A stretch of DNA of 64,000 nucleotides from Caldisericia bacterium (GTDB lineage Bacteria; Caldisericota; Caldisericia; JAAYUI01): positions 1 through 64,000 of the forward strand of contig JAGNLA010000009.1 of the NCBI GenBank assembly GCA_017999835.1. The letters are read 5' to 3'. Made by a program: the position numbers and the translations under genes. Numbering within the stretch: the stretch's first letter is position 1; each line of letters starts with the position of its first letter. Shown here piece after piece: positions 18,398 to 27,668 of this stretch. A model generated the notes under the pieces. That model did not search any database. It worked only from the letters and a program-made list of their open reading frames with translations, and was not told the DNA's origin.

Positions 18398-19643
18398 TCC
18401 TCTCCCCTTCCAGATCGTAGCCGTCAAAACCTGTGACCTTCACAAGCACAATTTCACCGTCGGAAACTTCCTCGGCATCAACCTTGATTGTGCAGTCGAT
18501 TTCGGGAGCGTCAGCCTGGGTGCGACCGATTGAAGAACCGACATCGCTGTAATCGATGATGGCTGGAATAACCTTGCCAACTTTTGCCTTGTTGGCTTCA
18601 AAGACAATTCCCTGCTCAATTTCAAGGATTTCCTGGCTTCTCAGTTCGGCAATCCCTACCGGTGGGTAATCCATCTCTTTTGCCTTTGTGCCTGGCTCTG
18701 GAGAGAACGGGAATGCGCCTAATCTGTCGAACTTGACATTGCTAATGAAAGTTTTGAGCTCTTCGAATTCCGTGGTGGTTTCACCAGGGAAACCGGTAAT
18801 CAGTGATGTCCTTACCGTTGAATCCGGGAATTCGGTTCTGATGGTTTGAATGAGTTTGTAAATCTCATCACGGTTGGGTTTTGGTCTTGCCATGTTTTCA
18901 AGGATTTTGTCCGACACATGCTGAATCGGAATGTCAAAGTAGGGCAAAACCTTTGGTGTCTTGAAGCCATCAATGATTTTCTGATTCAAGTGCATCGGGT
19001 TCAGGTACTGAACCCTTATCCAGTCAATACCATCAATCTTTGAAATCTCACCAAGCAATTTTGGCAGATCGTAGTCAAGATCGAGGCCAACGATGGATGT
19101 GTCCTGAGCGATGATGATCAATTCACGGGTTCCGTTTTGTGCAAACGCTGCAGCCTCGGCTACCAAGTTTTTCAGTGGAAAGCTGTGGTACGGCCCACGA
19201 ATCGACGGTATGGTGCAAAACGAGCAAGCGTGCGAGCAGCCTTCGGCAACCCTCAGATATGCAACATGAGGAAGGGTAAGCTGTAGTCTTGGCAGGAGAG
19301 ATCCTTGAGCAGAATCTTTGACTGAGGCCTTAAAAATCTTTTCCTTTGCGGCTTTTGTGGCCATGTCGTTTATGCCGGTGCCAAGCCAGGAATCAACCTG
19401 CGGGAACTTTTCCTTGAGTGTCTCTCCGAGCATTTGAGGCAAACAACCGGTTACAACTATCTTTTTTACTCTTTTTTCATTCTTGAGCTCAATGGCATTT
19501 TCGATGACTTCGTAGCTTTCGTTCCTCGAGGATTCAAGAAATGAACAGGTGTTAATAAAAAGCGTGTCGCATTCTTCAGGATCAAAAACAATTTCGTACC
19601 CATCATCAGCAAGCTGTGCCATGATCTGTTCAGCATCCACCAA
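18387..19643 (-). CDS. rimO: Ribosomal protein S12 methylthiotransferase RimO, 5' end out of frame
   Basis: A radical-SAM enzyme that adds a methylthio group to an Asp of ribosomal protein S12. The open part (GTG 19643, 418 aa) holds two cluster-binding Cys of the MTTase domain (C33, C67), the radical-SAM motif CSHACSFC (C136, C140, C143) and a C-terminal TRAM domain. The true N-terminus, MKK plus ERVAIIALGCPKAL, lies upstream in this frame but has no start codon. The well-placed ATG (19690-19692, with GAGG upstream) is separated from it by an A7 run that puts it out of frame; A6 would restore it. Starting at GTG would lose the first cluster Cys. This is either a sequence error, slippage-dependent expression or an early pseudogene. 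Confidence 0.85.
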   Translation of the reverse strand: MVDAEQIMAQLADDGYEIVFDPEECDTLFINTCSFLESSRNESYEVIENAIELKNEKRVKKIVVTGCLPQMLGETLKEKFPQVDSWLGTGINDMATKAAKEKIFKASVKDSAQGSLLPRLQLTLPHVAYLRVAEGCSHACSFCTIPSIRGPYHSFPLKNLVAEAAAFAQNGTRELIIIAQDTSIVGLDLDYDLPKLLGEISKIDGIDWIRVQYLNPMHLNQKIIDGFKTPKVLPYFDIPIQHVSDKILENMARPKPNRDEIYKLIQTIRTEFPDSTVRTSLITGFPGETTTEFEELKTFISNVKFDRLGAFPFSPEPGTKAKEMDYPPVGIAELRSQEILEIEQGIVFEANKAKVGKVIPAIIDYSDVGSSIGRTQADAPEIDCTIKVDAEEVSDGEIVLVKVTGFDGYDLEGERIEA

Positions 19644-19692
19644 CGCTTTTGGGCAACCAAGGGCAATAATGGCTACTCGCTCTTTTTTTCAT
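19644..19692 (-). other. Out-of-frame start region of rimO at an A7 run
   Basis: On the minus strand the lon stop TGA (19691-19689) overlaps an ATG (19692-19690), followed by seven A residues (19689-19683) and then codons for ERVAIIALGCPKAL. With six A residues the ATG would read straight into rimO. With seven, the ATG frame runs into other codons. The rimO frame is the same as the lon frame, separated only by the TGA. Confidence 0.8.
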
Positions 19693-22028
19693 TTTAAAGC
19701 CTCTTTGAGCACTTCATCGATTGTTTCGACAAAAACAAAAGTCATTTCGTTTCTAATTTGTTCCGGAACTTTGGCAACATCGGGTTTGTTGTCTGCTGGG
19801 AGCAAAACTTTCCTGATGCCATAGCGATGGGCTGCCAATACTTTTTCCTTGACTCCACCTATCGGCAGAACCTTGCCACGAAGCGTTATTTCACCGGTCA
19901 TGGCCACGTCAGATTTTACTGGAACCTTGCGCAATGCAGAAACCAGAGATGTGGTTATCGAAACGCCGGCCGAAGGGCCATCTTTAGGTGTGGCGCCTTC
20001 AGGAACGTGGATATGGATGTCAAACTTGTCGGCTTTGAAGTCGTCGCCAATGCCTATTTCCGACACATGTGACCTTGTGTAGGAAAGCGCAGCCTGCGCC
20101 GATTCCTTCATGACATCGCCAAGTTGACCGGTAAGAATGAGTTTGCCATTTCCTTCCATGACGGTGGTTTCAACAAACAGCACTTCGCCACCCATCTCGG
20201 TTACGGCAAGACCAGTTGCAACTCCAATTTCATCTTTTTTTAGATGAGCTTCAGATTTGAAAATCGGGATGTCCAGCCAGGTTTCAACGTCGTTCTCATC
20301 GATTGTAATCTTCTTCCAGTCAGATGACTCGACTTTTTTCTTGGCTATTTTTCGCATAAGTGAAGCGATCTTGCGTTCGAGAGTTCTGAGGCCGGCTTCC
20401 CTTGTGTAGTTTTTGATGATCCTGCTGATAGCCTTATCAGTCAACCCAATATCTTCAGGTTTTAGACCGTTACTCTCCATCTGCTTGGGGATGAGGAAGT
20501 TTTTGGAGATATAGACTTTGTCAAACTCGGTGTAGCCTGGAATAAAGATAACTTCCATCCTGTCAAACAAAGCCCTTGGGATGGTGTGAGTGACGTTTGC
20601 CGTGGTGATAAAAAGTACCTCGGATAAATCGTACGGAATCTCAAGGTAGTGGTCTGAAAAGGATGTGTTCTGTTCAGGATCAAGCGCTTCAAGCAACGCT
20701 GACGTCGGGTCACCGCGGAAATCCACTCCTACCTTGTCGATTTCGTCAAGCAGGAAAACTGGGTTTGACGAACCGGCAGTCTTCATGCCTTGGATTATTC
20801 TGCCTGGAAGGGCCCCGACGTATGTTCGCCTGTGTCCTCTGATTTCTGCTTCGTCCTTGATGCCACCAAGCGAAATTCTGACAATTTTTCTACCCATGGC
20901 TCTGGCAACTGATTTGCCAAGCGAGGTTTTCCCGACACCAGGAGGTCCAACAAGGCAAAGAATCGGACTTTTGACTTTTGGCGCCAGTTTTCGGACAGCC
21001 AAAAACTCCAAAATCCTCTCCTTGACCTCTTCAAGGTCATAATGATCCTCATCAAGAATCTTTTGTGAGTTTGCTATATCAATAGAGTCCTGGGTTTTAA
21101 TCTCCCACGGCAGGTCAAACAGCCAGTCAAGATAGTTCCTTGCAACCGAAGCTTCGGCTGCCATTGGAGGCATTTTTTCAAGCTTGTCGAGTTGTTCGTT
21201 GATTGCGTCCACAACGTGCTTTGGAAGATTTTTTCTGTCTTCCATTTTTTTCCTGTAAACGCCAATTTCGGACGAGAATTCTGAATTCGACTCGCCAAGT
21301 TCCTTCTGGATTGCACGGAGCTGTTCACGGAGGTAAAACTCTTTCTGGCTCTTGTCGATTTTAGTTTTGACTTCGTTTTCTATCTTGTTTTGCAGGCTCA
21401 TTATCTCGAGTTCTTTGCTCAGAACCTCGATGATCATTTCAAGCCTGTCGGATATTTTTTCTGTTGCCAGAATCTGCTGTTTTGCCTGGATGCTGATGTT
21501 GATGTGTGAAGAAACCACGTCCACAAGCAGATGAGGGTCGCTGATGCTTTCAAGACCAAAAAGCAACTCAGGGACAAGCCTGCGGTTGATTTTGATGTAC
21601 TCTTCAAATCTTTCCATGAGCACTCTGGTCATGGCTGTGATCTGAGGAGTTATCTCGCTTTTGTCAACAATAGGTGTGATGCTGACCGTTGTAAGCTTTT
21701 CCTGGTCATTGAACTTTGTGATTTTTACCCTCTGGAGACCCTCGATAACGATGCGCAGATTGCCATCCGGCATCTTCTGCTGGATTTGCATGATCTCGCA
21801 GCCAACACCAATCTTGTAGAGTTCGTCTTGCGTTGGCTCGTCAATCAACTCGGAGAGCTGTGCTGTACAAACTATGAATTTGTCTGTTTCAAACGCTTTT
21901 TCTACTGCATTAATCGATTTTTCTCGACCTATAATCAATGGCACCGTCATGGACGGGAAAAGCACCAGATTGCGCAACGGCAATAATGGAGCTTCTTTTT
22001 TTGACCATTTTTTTGTTTTTTGCTGCAT
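19689..22028 (-). CDS. lon: ATP-dependent protease Lon
   Basis: About 779 residues with an N-terminal LonN domain ([21 protein letters not shown]), a coiled coil, an AAA+ module (Walker [10 protein letters not shown], sensor region [14 protein letters not shown]) and a C-terminal protease domain with the catalytic Ser in [10 protein letters not shown] and the Lys in [11 protein letters not shown]. It degrades misfolded and regulatory proteins. I chose ATG 22028 (MQQKTKK), which sits 5 bases after the clpX stop and gives a normal N-terminus. The frame reaches to 22127 but that stretch lies inside clpX. AGAGG lies about 14 bases upstream, an unusually long spacing. Confidence 0.95.
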   Translation of the reverse strand: MQQKTKKWSKKEAPLLPLRNLVLFPSMTVPLIIGREKSINAVEKAFETDKFIVCTAQLSELIDEPTQDELYKIGVGCEIMQIQQKMPDGNLRIVIEGLQRVKITKFNDQEKLTTVSITPIVDKSEITPQITAMTRVLMERFEEYIKINRRLVPELLFGLESISDPHLLVDVVSSHINISIQAKQQILATEKISDRLEMIIEVLSKELEIMSLQNKIENEVKTKIDKSQKEFYLREQLRAIQKELGESNSEFSSEIGVYRKKMEDRKNLPKHVVDAINEQLDKLEKMPPMAAEASVARNYLDWLFDLPWEIKTQDSIDIANSQKILDEDHYDLEEVKERILEFLAVRKLAPKVKSPILCLVGPPGVGKTSLGKSVARAMGRKIVRISLGGIKDEAEIRGHRRTYVGALPGRIIQGMKTAGSSNPVFLLDEIDKVGVDFRGDPTSALLEALDPEQNTSFSDHYLEIPYDLSEVLFITTANVTHTIPRALFDRMEVIFIPGYTEFDKVYISKNFLIPKQMESNGLKPEDIGLTDKAISRIIKNYTREAGLRTLERKIASLMRKIAKKKVESSDWKKITIDENDVETWLDIPIFKSEAHLKKDEIGVATGLAVTEMGGEVLFVETTVMEGNGKLILTGQLGDVMKESAQAALSYTRSHVSEIGIGDDFKADKFDIHIHVPEGATPKDGPSAGVSITTSLVSALRKVPVKSDVAMTGEITLRGKVLPIGGVKEKVLAAHRYGIRKVLLPADNKPDVAKVPEQIRNEMTFVFVETIDEVLKEALK

Positions 22029-22033
22029 ATTTG

Positions 22034-23296
22034 TTATGCTGACCTCTTCATTTCCACTACTTGACCATCTGAGTCGATGAGTGTTGCTTTTGATTCGTTC
22101 CTTGCTGCCTTGCCGTCGATTATGCACTTGGCGATTGTTTTCATGGATGGAACGACGTAAAGCACGTCAAGCATTATTCTTTCAAAAATTGAACGCAGCG
22201 CCCTAGCGCCTGTTCCAAGTTTTTGGGCTCTTTGGGCAATTTCCCTCAAAGCCTCATCAGTAACTTCAAGCTGGACACCCTCGCTGCCAAGCAACGCTTC
22301 GTACTGCTTGACCAATGCGTTCTTTGGTTCGACAAGGATTTTCATCAGCTCATCAACTGTTAGCCCTGAGACCGTGGTATAAACAGGAAATCTTCCGACA
22401 AACTCTGGAATGAGACCGAATTTCATCAGGTCGTCAGGTGTGACGTTTGCCAAAAGCTCGCTGTCGGAATAGTTTTCTGTCAGTTCTCTGGTGTAGCCAA
22501 CCTGCTTGCGACCGATTCTGTTTGCAATGATTTTTGGGAGAGCCTCAAACATACCGCCAACGATAAACAATATCTTGCTGGTATCAACCTGGATGAACTG
22601 CTGCTGTGGATGCTTTCTTCCACCTTGAGGCGGGACGTTGCAGACTGTGCCTTCGACCATTTTAAGCAACGCCTGCTGGACACCTTCGCCAGAGACGTCG
22701 CGGGTGATTGATGGACTTTCCGATTTCCTGCCAATTTTGTCTATTTCGTCGATGTAAACGATGCCAACTTGTGCAGCGTCCACATCAAAATCAGCGCTTC
22801 GAAGCAAACCGAGGAGAACGTTTTCCACGTCTTCACCAACATAGCCGGCTTCGGTAAGTGTTGTTGCGTCAGCAATGGTGAACGGAACATTAAGAACCTG
22901 GGCAAGCGTCCTGGCGATAAGGGTTTTTCCCGAGCCTGTCGGCCCAATGAGCATGATATTGGATTTTTCAATATCAACGCTTGAACCCTTCATCCCAAGG
23001 ATTGACCTATAATGTTTGTAAACAGCTACGCTGATTACTTTTTTTGCCTCATCCTGACCGATAATGTAGGAGTCAAGCTTTTTATGGATTTCAACCGGCG
23101 AAGGGATATGACCGAGTCTTTTCCTTATTCTTCTTGAAGCGTCGTCTTCCAAAACCTTTGCAGCTGCCTTGATACAATTCTCGCATATGAAAGAATTGAC
23201 ACCTTCCATGCCCCTGACTCCAAAACCCAGGGGTTGTCCACAGAAAGAGCAGACCTGCTGTTGTTGTTCTTGACCTGGTGTGTTTTCGTCAGTCAT
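22034..23296 (-). CDS. clpX: ClpX ATPase subunit of the ClpXP protease
   Basis: 420 residues. The N-terminal zinc-binding domain has CSFC and CENC. The AAA+ module carries Walker [10 protein letters not shown], Walker [11 protein letters not shown], the pore loop after [12 protein letters not shown] and sensor 2 GARALRSI. The Ile-Gly-Phe-type loop that docks to ClpP is in the 260-280 region. It unfolds tagged substrates for ClpP. The start overlaps the clpP stop by 8 bases, the normal clpP-clpX arrangement. Confidence 0.97.
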   Translation of the reverse strand: MTDENTPGQEQQQQVCSFCGQPLGFGVRGMEGVNSFICENCIKAAAKVLEDDASRRIRKRLGHIPSPVEIHKKLDSYIIGQDEAKKVISVAVYKHYRSILGMKGSSVDIEKSNIMLIGPTGSGKTLIARTLAQVLNVPFTIADATTLTEAGYVGEDVENVLLGLLRSADFDVDAAQVGIVYIDEIDKIGRKSESPSITRDVSGEGVQQALLKMVEGTVCNVPPQGGRKHPQQQFIQVDTSKILFIVGGMFEALPKIIANRIGRKQVGYTRELTENYSDSELLANVTPDDLMKFGLIPEFVGRFPVYTTVSGLTVDELMKILVEPKNALVKQYEALLGSEGVQLEVTDEALREIAQRAQKLGTGARALRSIFERIMLDVLYVVPSMKTIAKCIIDGKAARNESKATLIDSDGQVVEMKRSA

Positions 23297-23888
23297 TTGA
23301 CTTTGCGATGGACTCGATTACCTTGTCGGCAAGTCCGTAGGCAACGGCTTCTTGTGCGGTCATGTAGTTATCACGTTCCGCATCAGCGTAAACCTTGTCG
23401 TATGGCTGATTTGTATGCTTTGCAAGAATTTCGGTGAGTGTCTTTTTGAGCCTGAGCATTTCTTTAACCTGAATCTCAAGATCGGTTCCCTGACCTTGTG
23501 CGCCACCGGAAAGCTGGTGAATCATAACTCTGGAGTTCGGGAGAATGAAACGTCTTCCTTTTTCGCCAGCTGCAAGGAGCACTGAAGCCATTGAAGCTGC
23601 CTGACCGATGCAGATTGTTGAAACAGGGGCCGAGACAAACTGCATTGTGTCATAGATGGCAAGGCCTGACGTCACTATGCCGCCAGGGGAATTGATGTAG
23701 AGACTGATTTCTTTTTTTGGGTCATCGGCATCAAGAAATAAAAGCTGAGCAATGACCGAACTTGCAATCTGGTCTTCGATCATTTCAGACGACAGGAAAA
23801 TAATCCTGTCCTTAAGAAGTCTTGAATAGATGTCATACTGGCGCTCGCCCAGACTTGTCTGTTCGATCACCCAGGGAATTGAGTACAT
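23289..23888 (-). CDS. clpP: ATP-dependent Clp protease proteolytic subunit
   Basis: 199 residues, the tetradecameric serine peptidase. Catalytic Ser is S99 in GQAASMAS and His is H124 in VMIHQLSGG; the acidic residue follows in the [12 protein letters not shown] region. AAGGAGG lies 4 bases before the ATG, the strongest ribosome site in this operon. Only 12 bases separate it from tig, the widespread tig-clpP-clpX order. Confidence 0.97.
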   Translation of the reverse strand: MYSIPWVIEQTSLGERQYDIYSRLLKDRIIFLSSEMIEDQIASSVIAQLLFLDADDPKKEISLYINSPGGIVTSGLAIYDTMQFVSAPVSTICIGQAASMASVLLAAGEKGRRFILPNSRVMIHQLSGGAQGQGTDLEIQVKEMLRLKKTLTEILAKHTNQPYDKVYADAERDNYMTAQEAVAYGLADKVIESIAKSND

Positions 23889-23900
23889 GTGCCCTCCTTG

Positions 23901-25154
23901 TTAAGAGAGCTTTACCTTACCCTCGATGGCCTCGACAGTTTTTCTTTTTCTGAGAGATTCAGCAACATTTTCTCTTACATGCTCTGTGTTAAGGTTGCCG
24001 GATTGTCTTCCGGACTGTTTCATGTAATGACGAATCTTCTCGATTTCGCTATCGATTTCTTCATTTTTGACATCAATGTCGAGTTTTTCTGAGAATTCAT
24101 CGATTATGATGTCAAGCTTGGTTGTGTTTTCAGCCTTCGGGGTGAGTTCGGCTCGAAGTTTTTCTTCCGTCATGTCACGGTTTTTCAGGTACTGGGTCAT
24201 TGTGATGTTGCGTCTTGCAAGCTCCCTTGCAAGCGAGTTCCATTCGTCCTCTACTGCAGCATCTATCAATGCTTTTGGTATATGAATCGTTGTTTTGTCC
24301 AGGAACGTCTTAAAAAGTTCCTGTTCTATAAATTGTTGTCTTCTTTCAACATTTGCTGATTCGAGTTCGGCAACAACGGCTTTCTTGAGTGTTTCTACCG
24401 TATCGAATCCTACATTTTTTGCCAACTCGTCGTTGAGTTCAGGCATTTTACGTTCTTTTATCTGTCCAACCACATATTCAATGTCGACTGGCTCTTTGCC
24501 TTCGGAAAGCTCGACCGTGGCTTTACCTGTATCATCCTTGGATTTTCCAATGAGGTTTTTGTCGAATCCTTTAACAAAATCGTCTCTGCCAATCTCGACA
24601 AGCTCTTCTTTCCATCTGTCGCTGGCGCGTCCTTCATTGATGGTTGCCCATTTGAAATAGACGAAATCGGTATCCTGTGCTTTGCGGTCTACCGGTTCCA
24701 TGGTTGCATACTGAAGCATGATTCTGTCGATTGCCGAAGAGATGTCTTTGTCTGTAACTTCAAATTTTGGAACTTTAATCGATATTTTTTCAAGCTCTGG
24801 GAGTTCAAAATCTGGAACGTGTTCAATTTTTATCTCGAGTTCGAGCGGTCCTTCGCCTTCAAAGCTGATGACTTTGACGTGCGGTCTGCCGACCATTCTG
24901 ATTTTGCCATCGCCGATGAGTTTTTCGAAGGCTTGTGAATAGGCTAAATCGACATAATCTTCTTTTAATGCATCAATGCCGTAAAATGAAAGGAAAACAT
25001 TATATGGGGCTTTTCCTGGTCTGAATCCAGGTATTTTAACTTTGGAAACTTTATCTTTGTATACCTGTTCAAACCCTTGGCTCACTTCTTCAGGTGAGAA
25101 TGTGGCTTTGCCGATCAGTTCGGTCTGGCCACTTGGGCTCGTATCTATATTCAT
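23901..25154 (-). CDS. tig: Trigger factor
   Basis: A 417-residue ribosome-bound chaperone. The N-terminal domain contains the ribosome-docking signature GFRPGKAPYNVF, a middle region corresponds to the PPIase-like domain (about 150-240), and the C-terminal part is long and helical. The PPIase part is divergent; I would not claim isomerase activity from the sequence. AAGGA precedes the ATG by 5 bases. It begins the protein-coding part of the long operon, directly after two tRNA genes, so it may share their promoter at 25370-25398. Confidence 0.92.
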   Translation of the reverse strand: MNIDTSPSGQTELIGKATFSPEEVSQGFEQVYKDKVSKVKIPGFRPGKAPYNVFLSFYGIDALKEDYVDLAYSQAFEKLIGDGKIRMVGRPHVKVISFEGEGPLELEIKIEHVPDFELPELEKISIKVPKFEVTDKDISSAIDRIMLQYATMEPVDRKAQDTDFVYFKWATINEGRASDRWKEELVEIGRDDFVKGFDKNLIGKSKDDTGKATVELSEGKEPVDIEYVVGQIKERKMPELNDELAKNVGFDTVETLKKAVVAELESANVERRQQFIEQELFKTFLDKTTIHIPKALIDAAVEDEWNSLARELARRNITMTQYLKNRDMTEEKLRAELTPKAENTTKLDIIIDEFSEKLDIDVKNEEIDSEIEKIRHYMKQSGRQSGNLNTEHVRENVAESLRKRKTVEAIEGKVKLS

Positions 25155-25176
25155 CGTTGTCCTTTAGAAAATGAAA

Positions 25177-25251
25177 TGGAGCGGAAGACGGGATTTGAAC
25201 CCGCGACATCGACCTTGGCAAGGTCGCGCTCTACCACTGAGCTACTCCCGC
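25177..25251 (-). tRNA. tRNA-Gly (GCC)
   Basis: A 75-base cloverleaf on the minus strand beginning GCGGGAG and ending CTTCCGC-T-CCA, with the 3' CCA encoded. The anticodon loop is TTGCCAA within a GACC stem. It lies 19 bases downstream of tRNA-Leu and just upstream of tig, probably cleaved from the same transcript. Confidence 0.96.
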
Positions 25252-25270
25252 TCGTTATACACTCTACACA

Positions 25271-25354
25271 TGCGAAGGGCGGGATTTGAACCCGCAAGGA
25301 CTTGCGTCCACTGAATCCTAAGTCCAGCGCGTCTGCCAGTTTCGCCACCCTCGC
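25271..25354 (-). tRNA. tRNA-Leu (TAG)
   Basis: An 84-base class II tRNA with a long variable arm, 5' GCGAGGG pairing with 3' CCTTCGC, discriminator A and no encoded CCA. The anticodon is TAG in CTTAGGA. It is the first RNA downstream of the promoter at 25370-25398. Confidence 0.95.
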
Positions 25355-25369
25355 GCACACGCAGGATTT

Positions 25370-25398
25370 AATATATTAAAATCGAGCCCATTTTTCAA
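25370..25398 (-). promoter_or_regulatory. Promoter of the tRNA-Leu/tRNA-Gly/tig operon
   Basis: On the minus strand: TTGAAA (25398-25393), a 17-base spacer and TATATT (25375-25370). The predicted start, near 25363, is about 9 bases before the mature 5' end of tRNA-Leu. No terminator is visible between the tRNAs and tig. Confidence 0.7.
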
Positions 25399-25414
25399 GT
25401 ATCAAGGTTAAGAA

Positions 25415-26374
25415 TCAGGAGACCAAGAGGTCCCATGTAGTATCAGACGACAAAATCAGCCCATCTGGTTTATGTGCGCTAACGGCAAAACCCATTTCGA
25501 TGAAGTTGTTTATCGTTTGTGATTTGAACTCAGGAATCAAGACTTTTACAAGCTTTGCCCCTCTAGAGGCTAACCCTTTTACTGCCATCTCAACCAGCTT
25601 GGCTTCAATAAGCTTTTCATCGCTTAGTTTTTTAACCTCATCGATGGCAACGGAAATAACTTTTATTTCGCCAAGTTTTTTTTCATCAATGGAGGAAACC
25701 ACTATTCCGGTGAGAGTGTTGTGAACGTAGGCATGGTAACATAATTCAGGATCGAACTGTCCGCCAAGATCTTCCTTCATTGAAGCCAGCCATCGCTGCC
25801 TCGGTTCTCTTTCAGGGAGTTCGCCTTTTGTTTGAGTGTCACCAAGATCAGAAAGAGCAATTACAAGTGCCACTTCTGATTCATTTTCTGGTTTCCACGG
25901 TGTAAACTGGTAACCTTCCGGGGTTTTTAAAGGATTGAAATTGGCAACATCGAGATAGAGTATTGCCTGAGGAAGAACCATGAAACCGATGTGTACAAGT
26001 GGCTCAGTCATATAATCGCCGTCTACTATGACGTTGGATACTTCGACTGTTTCGATTGAAGTCTTTGCCTTGACGGTCTTATAAATATGTTTGACCATTG
26101 CCATGGCGACAGCTTTTCTGTCTGAATCTCTTGCGATAAGTAGGCTTGTCGACCTAAGCTCCTGATCAACAACCTTGCCTGCAATAAAACCAATCATACG
26201 TGGACCAGCAATTGCCGTACAGACGATTGAGTCTTCTTTTAATGGTTCTCTTATTTCGTGAAGGATGTGTTCGGCAATATTCTCAGGCAGACCTATGTCT
26301 ATGACTTCACGTCTTGCAAAATCCATAAGACGCCTTGTGTTACCTTGCCAGATATCTAGTTGGATGTCTTTCAT
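25415..26374 (-). CDS. Protein with two tandem GNAT-like acetyltransferase domains
   Basis: About 319 residues. The first half (about 20-150) and second half (about 170-319) have the same strand and helix order as GNAT enzymes, each ending in a NFI/PLVHIGFMV or NNFIEMGFAV strand. The acetyl-CoA Arg-x-x-Gly-x-Gly loops are weak (RDSDRKAVAMAMV and KLSDEKLIEAKLV), so activity is doubtful. I cannot name a substrate. The start is set at ATG 26374 (MKDIQLDIW); the longer frame to 26452 runs into tRNA-Lys. It is sandwiched between tRNA-Lys and tRNA-Leu on the same strand. Confidence 0.65.
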   Translation of the reverse strand: MKDIQLDIWQGNTRRLMDFARREVIDIGLPENIAEHILHEIREPLKEDSIVCTAIAGPRMIGFIAGKVVDQELRSTSLLIARDSDRKAVAMAMVKHIYKTVKAKTSIETVEVSNVIVDGDYMTEPLVHIGFMVLPQAILYLDVANFNPLKTPEGYQFTPWKPENESEVALVIALSDLGDTQTKGELPEREPRQRWLASMKEDLGGQFDPELCYHAYVHNTLTGIVVSSIDEKKLGEIKVISVAIDEVKKLSDEKLIEAKLVEMAVKGLASRGAKLVKVLIPEFKSQTINNFIEMGFAVSAHKPDGLILSSDTTWDLLVS

Positions 26375-26391
26375 TCCCTTTTTTCTTGAAG

Positions 26392-26467
26392 TGGTGGGGC
26401 GCACAGGACTCGAACCTGTAACCGCCTGATTAAGAGTCAGATGCTCTACCAATTGAGCTAGCGCCCC
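26392..26467 (-). tRNA. tRNA-Lys (CTT)
   Basis: 76 bases including an encoded CCA. The acceptor pairs GGGGCGC with GCGCCCC, and the anticodon loop is ACTCTTAA with anticodon CTT. Last tRNA of the five-gene cluster, 17 bases before the double-GNAT gene. Confidence 0.96.
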
Positions 26468-26486
26468 ACATGTTTACAATAAGATC

Positions 26487-26560
26487 CGCGCCCAGCAGGA
26501 TTTGAACCCGCAACCTACGGATCCGAAGTCCGTCGCTCTATCCAGTTGGGCTATGGGCGC
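26487..26560 (-). tRNA. tRNA-Arg (TCG)
   Basis: A 74-base cloverleaf. The acceptor pairs GCGCCCA with TGGGCGC, discriminator G, no encoded CCA. The loop CTTCGGA within ACGGA/TCCGT gives anticodon TCG. Confidence 0.94.
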
Positions 26561-26573
26561 ATTTCCTGAATAC

Positions 26574-26650
26574 TGGTGGGCCCAGCAGGAATTGAACCTG
26601 CGGCCTACGGTTTAGGAAACCGTCGCTCTATCCAACTGAGCTATGGGCCC
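26574..26650 (-). tRNA. tRNA-Arg (CCT)
   Basis: 77 bases including an encoded CCA. The acceptor pairs GGGCCCA with TGGGCCC, and the loop TTCCTAA gives anticodon CCT. Confidence 0.96.
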
Positions 26651-26656
26651 AAGAAG

Positions 26657-26730
26657 CGAGCCCGGGGTGACTCGAACACCCGACCACCTGCTTAGAAGGC
26701 AGATGCTCTATCCATCTGAGCTACGGGCCC
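26657..26730 (-). tRNA. tRNA-Arg (TCT)
   Basis: 74 bases. The acceptor pairs GGGCCCG with CGGGCTC (one G-U pair), discriminator G, no encoded CCA. The loop CTTCTAA within CTGC/GCAG gives anticodon TCT. Confidence 0.95.
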
Positions 26731-26754
26731 ATATTGTACAACTACTTTTCAAAG

Positions 26755-26831
26755 TGGTCGGGGAGGGCAGATTCGAACTGCCGACCTTCTGGTCCCAAAC
26801 CAGACGCGCTACCAAACTACGCCACTCCCCG
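26755..26831 (-). tRNA. tRNA-Pro (TGG)
   Basis: 77 bases including an encoded CCA. The acceptor pairs CGGGGAG with CTCCCCG, and the loop TTTGGGA within TCTGG/CCAGA gives anticodon TGG. First of the five-tRNA cluster. Confidence 0.96.
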
Positions 26832-26866
26832 CTTTCGCGGAGCCTTTACTGGCAACCGACTTTGGA

Positions 26867-26894
26867 ATTATAGCGAACTGGGGTCAGACTTCAA
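26867..26894 (-). promoter_or_regulatory. Promoter of the Pro-Arg-Arg-Arg-Lys tRNA cluster
   Basis: On the minus strand: TTGAAG (26894-26889), a 16-base spacer and a perfect TATAAT (26872-26867). It lies directly after the stop of the thioredoxin lipoprotein gene, so transcription of the tRNAs starts independently of that gene. This is the only consensus -10 hexamer I found in the window. Confidence 0.8.
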
Positions 26895-27668
26895 TTAAAG
26901 ACCGAGCGCTCTACGAATTGCTGATTCCAGCTGCGTCGCTTCGCTACTACCTTCAATTATCGCACCGGTATTTGTAAAATAAACCTTCCCGGTTGAGTCC
27001 AAAAGAGTGAACTGTGGAATACCTTGACCTACATAAATGCCGGCAATTTTGCTTGACTGCGGATCATGTAAAACAGGATAACGTATTCCTTCTGAGGAGG
27101 CAAATTCCTTTGCCAATGTAAGATTGCCCGGCTCATCAACATTGATCCCAAGCACAACCAAACCATTGTCTTTATACTTGTTGTACATGGCTATCATCGT
27201 TGATGTTGAAGCCTTACATGGCGGACACCATTGCGCCCAAACATCAATAAGATAAAGTTTCCCACCACCGTTTGAGAAGTTAACTGTTTTCCCATTTGCG
27301 TTCTTCCACTCCAAAGCACCTTCAGATTGCGATACGACTCTTGCGCTCACAACTTCCGTGAACCATTCCTTGTCTATGTTTTCTGTCACTGGCTGGCTTG
27401 GCTCTGTTGGTTCTGTCGTTTCTGACGGAGAACTGCCCTGAGAATCTTCATTTGTTGTTTCTTCTGGTTCAGTCGTTGTGTCTTCGTTTGCCTGCTGGTT
27501 TTCCGTTGAATTGCCTGCTTTTTTGGGCTCAGACACAACTTGGTTGTTCTGCTCCGAAACCGATTGACCCTGAGAGACCGTTTCAAGATTGACTTCAGTC
27601 TTGCCGCAGCCAGCAAACAGCACAGCAACTATCCCAACGATAAGCAACAATGATAGCATTTTTCTCAT
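26895..27668 (-). CDS. TlpA-type thioredoxin-like lipoprotein
   Basis: 257 residues. The lipobox LFAGC puts the lipidated Cys at 21. A low-complexity linker of Thr, Glu, Ser, Pro and Gln runs to about residue 97, then a TlpA/ResA-like thioredoxin domain follows with the redox pair WCPPC (C148, C151) and the cis-Pro region QGIPQFTLLD. Such proteins reduce extracytoplasmic disulfides or feed cytochrome assembly; no cytochrome genes are nearby. It is coupled by ATGA to the stalk/propeller gene and lies downstream of giant protein F, which has conserved Cys residues, so a disulfide-handling role for that family is conceivable. Confidence 0.85.
   Translation of the reverse strand: MRKMLSLLLIVGIVAVLFAGCGKTEVNLETVSQGQSVSEQNNQVVSEPKKAGNSTENQQANEDTTTEPEETTNEDSQGSSPSETTEPTEPSQPVTENIDKEWFTEVVSARVVSQSEGALEWKNANGKTVNFSNGGGKLYLIDVWAQWCPPCKASTSTMIAMYNKYKDNGLVVLGINVDEPGNLTLAKEFASSEGIRYPVLHDPQSSKIAGIYVGQGIPQFTLLDSTGKVYFTNTGAIIEGSSEATQLESAIRRALGL

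Noticed and set aside
19689-19692. Lon-RimO fusion by read-through or selenocysteine at the TGA
   Set aside because: Both proteins have complete families ending and starting here, a proper ATG with ribosome site is present, and no selenocysteine insertion hairpin is visible. A one-base slip in A7 is simpler.
26643-26873. 76-residue plus-strand frame across the tRNA cluster
   Set aside because: It is antisense to tRNA-Arg and tRNA-Pro genes and is a typical false call over tRNAs.
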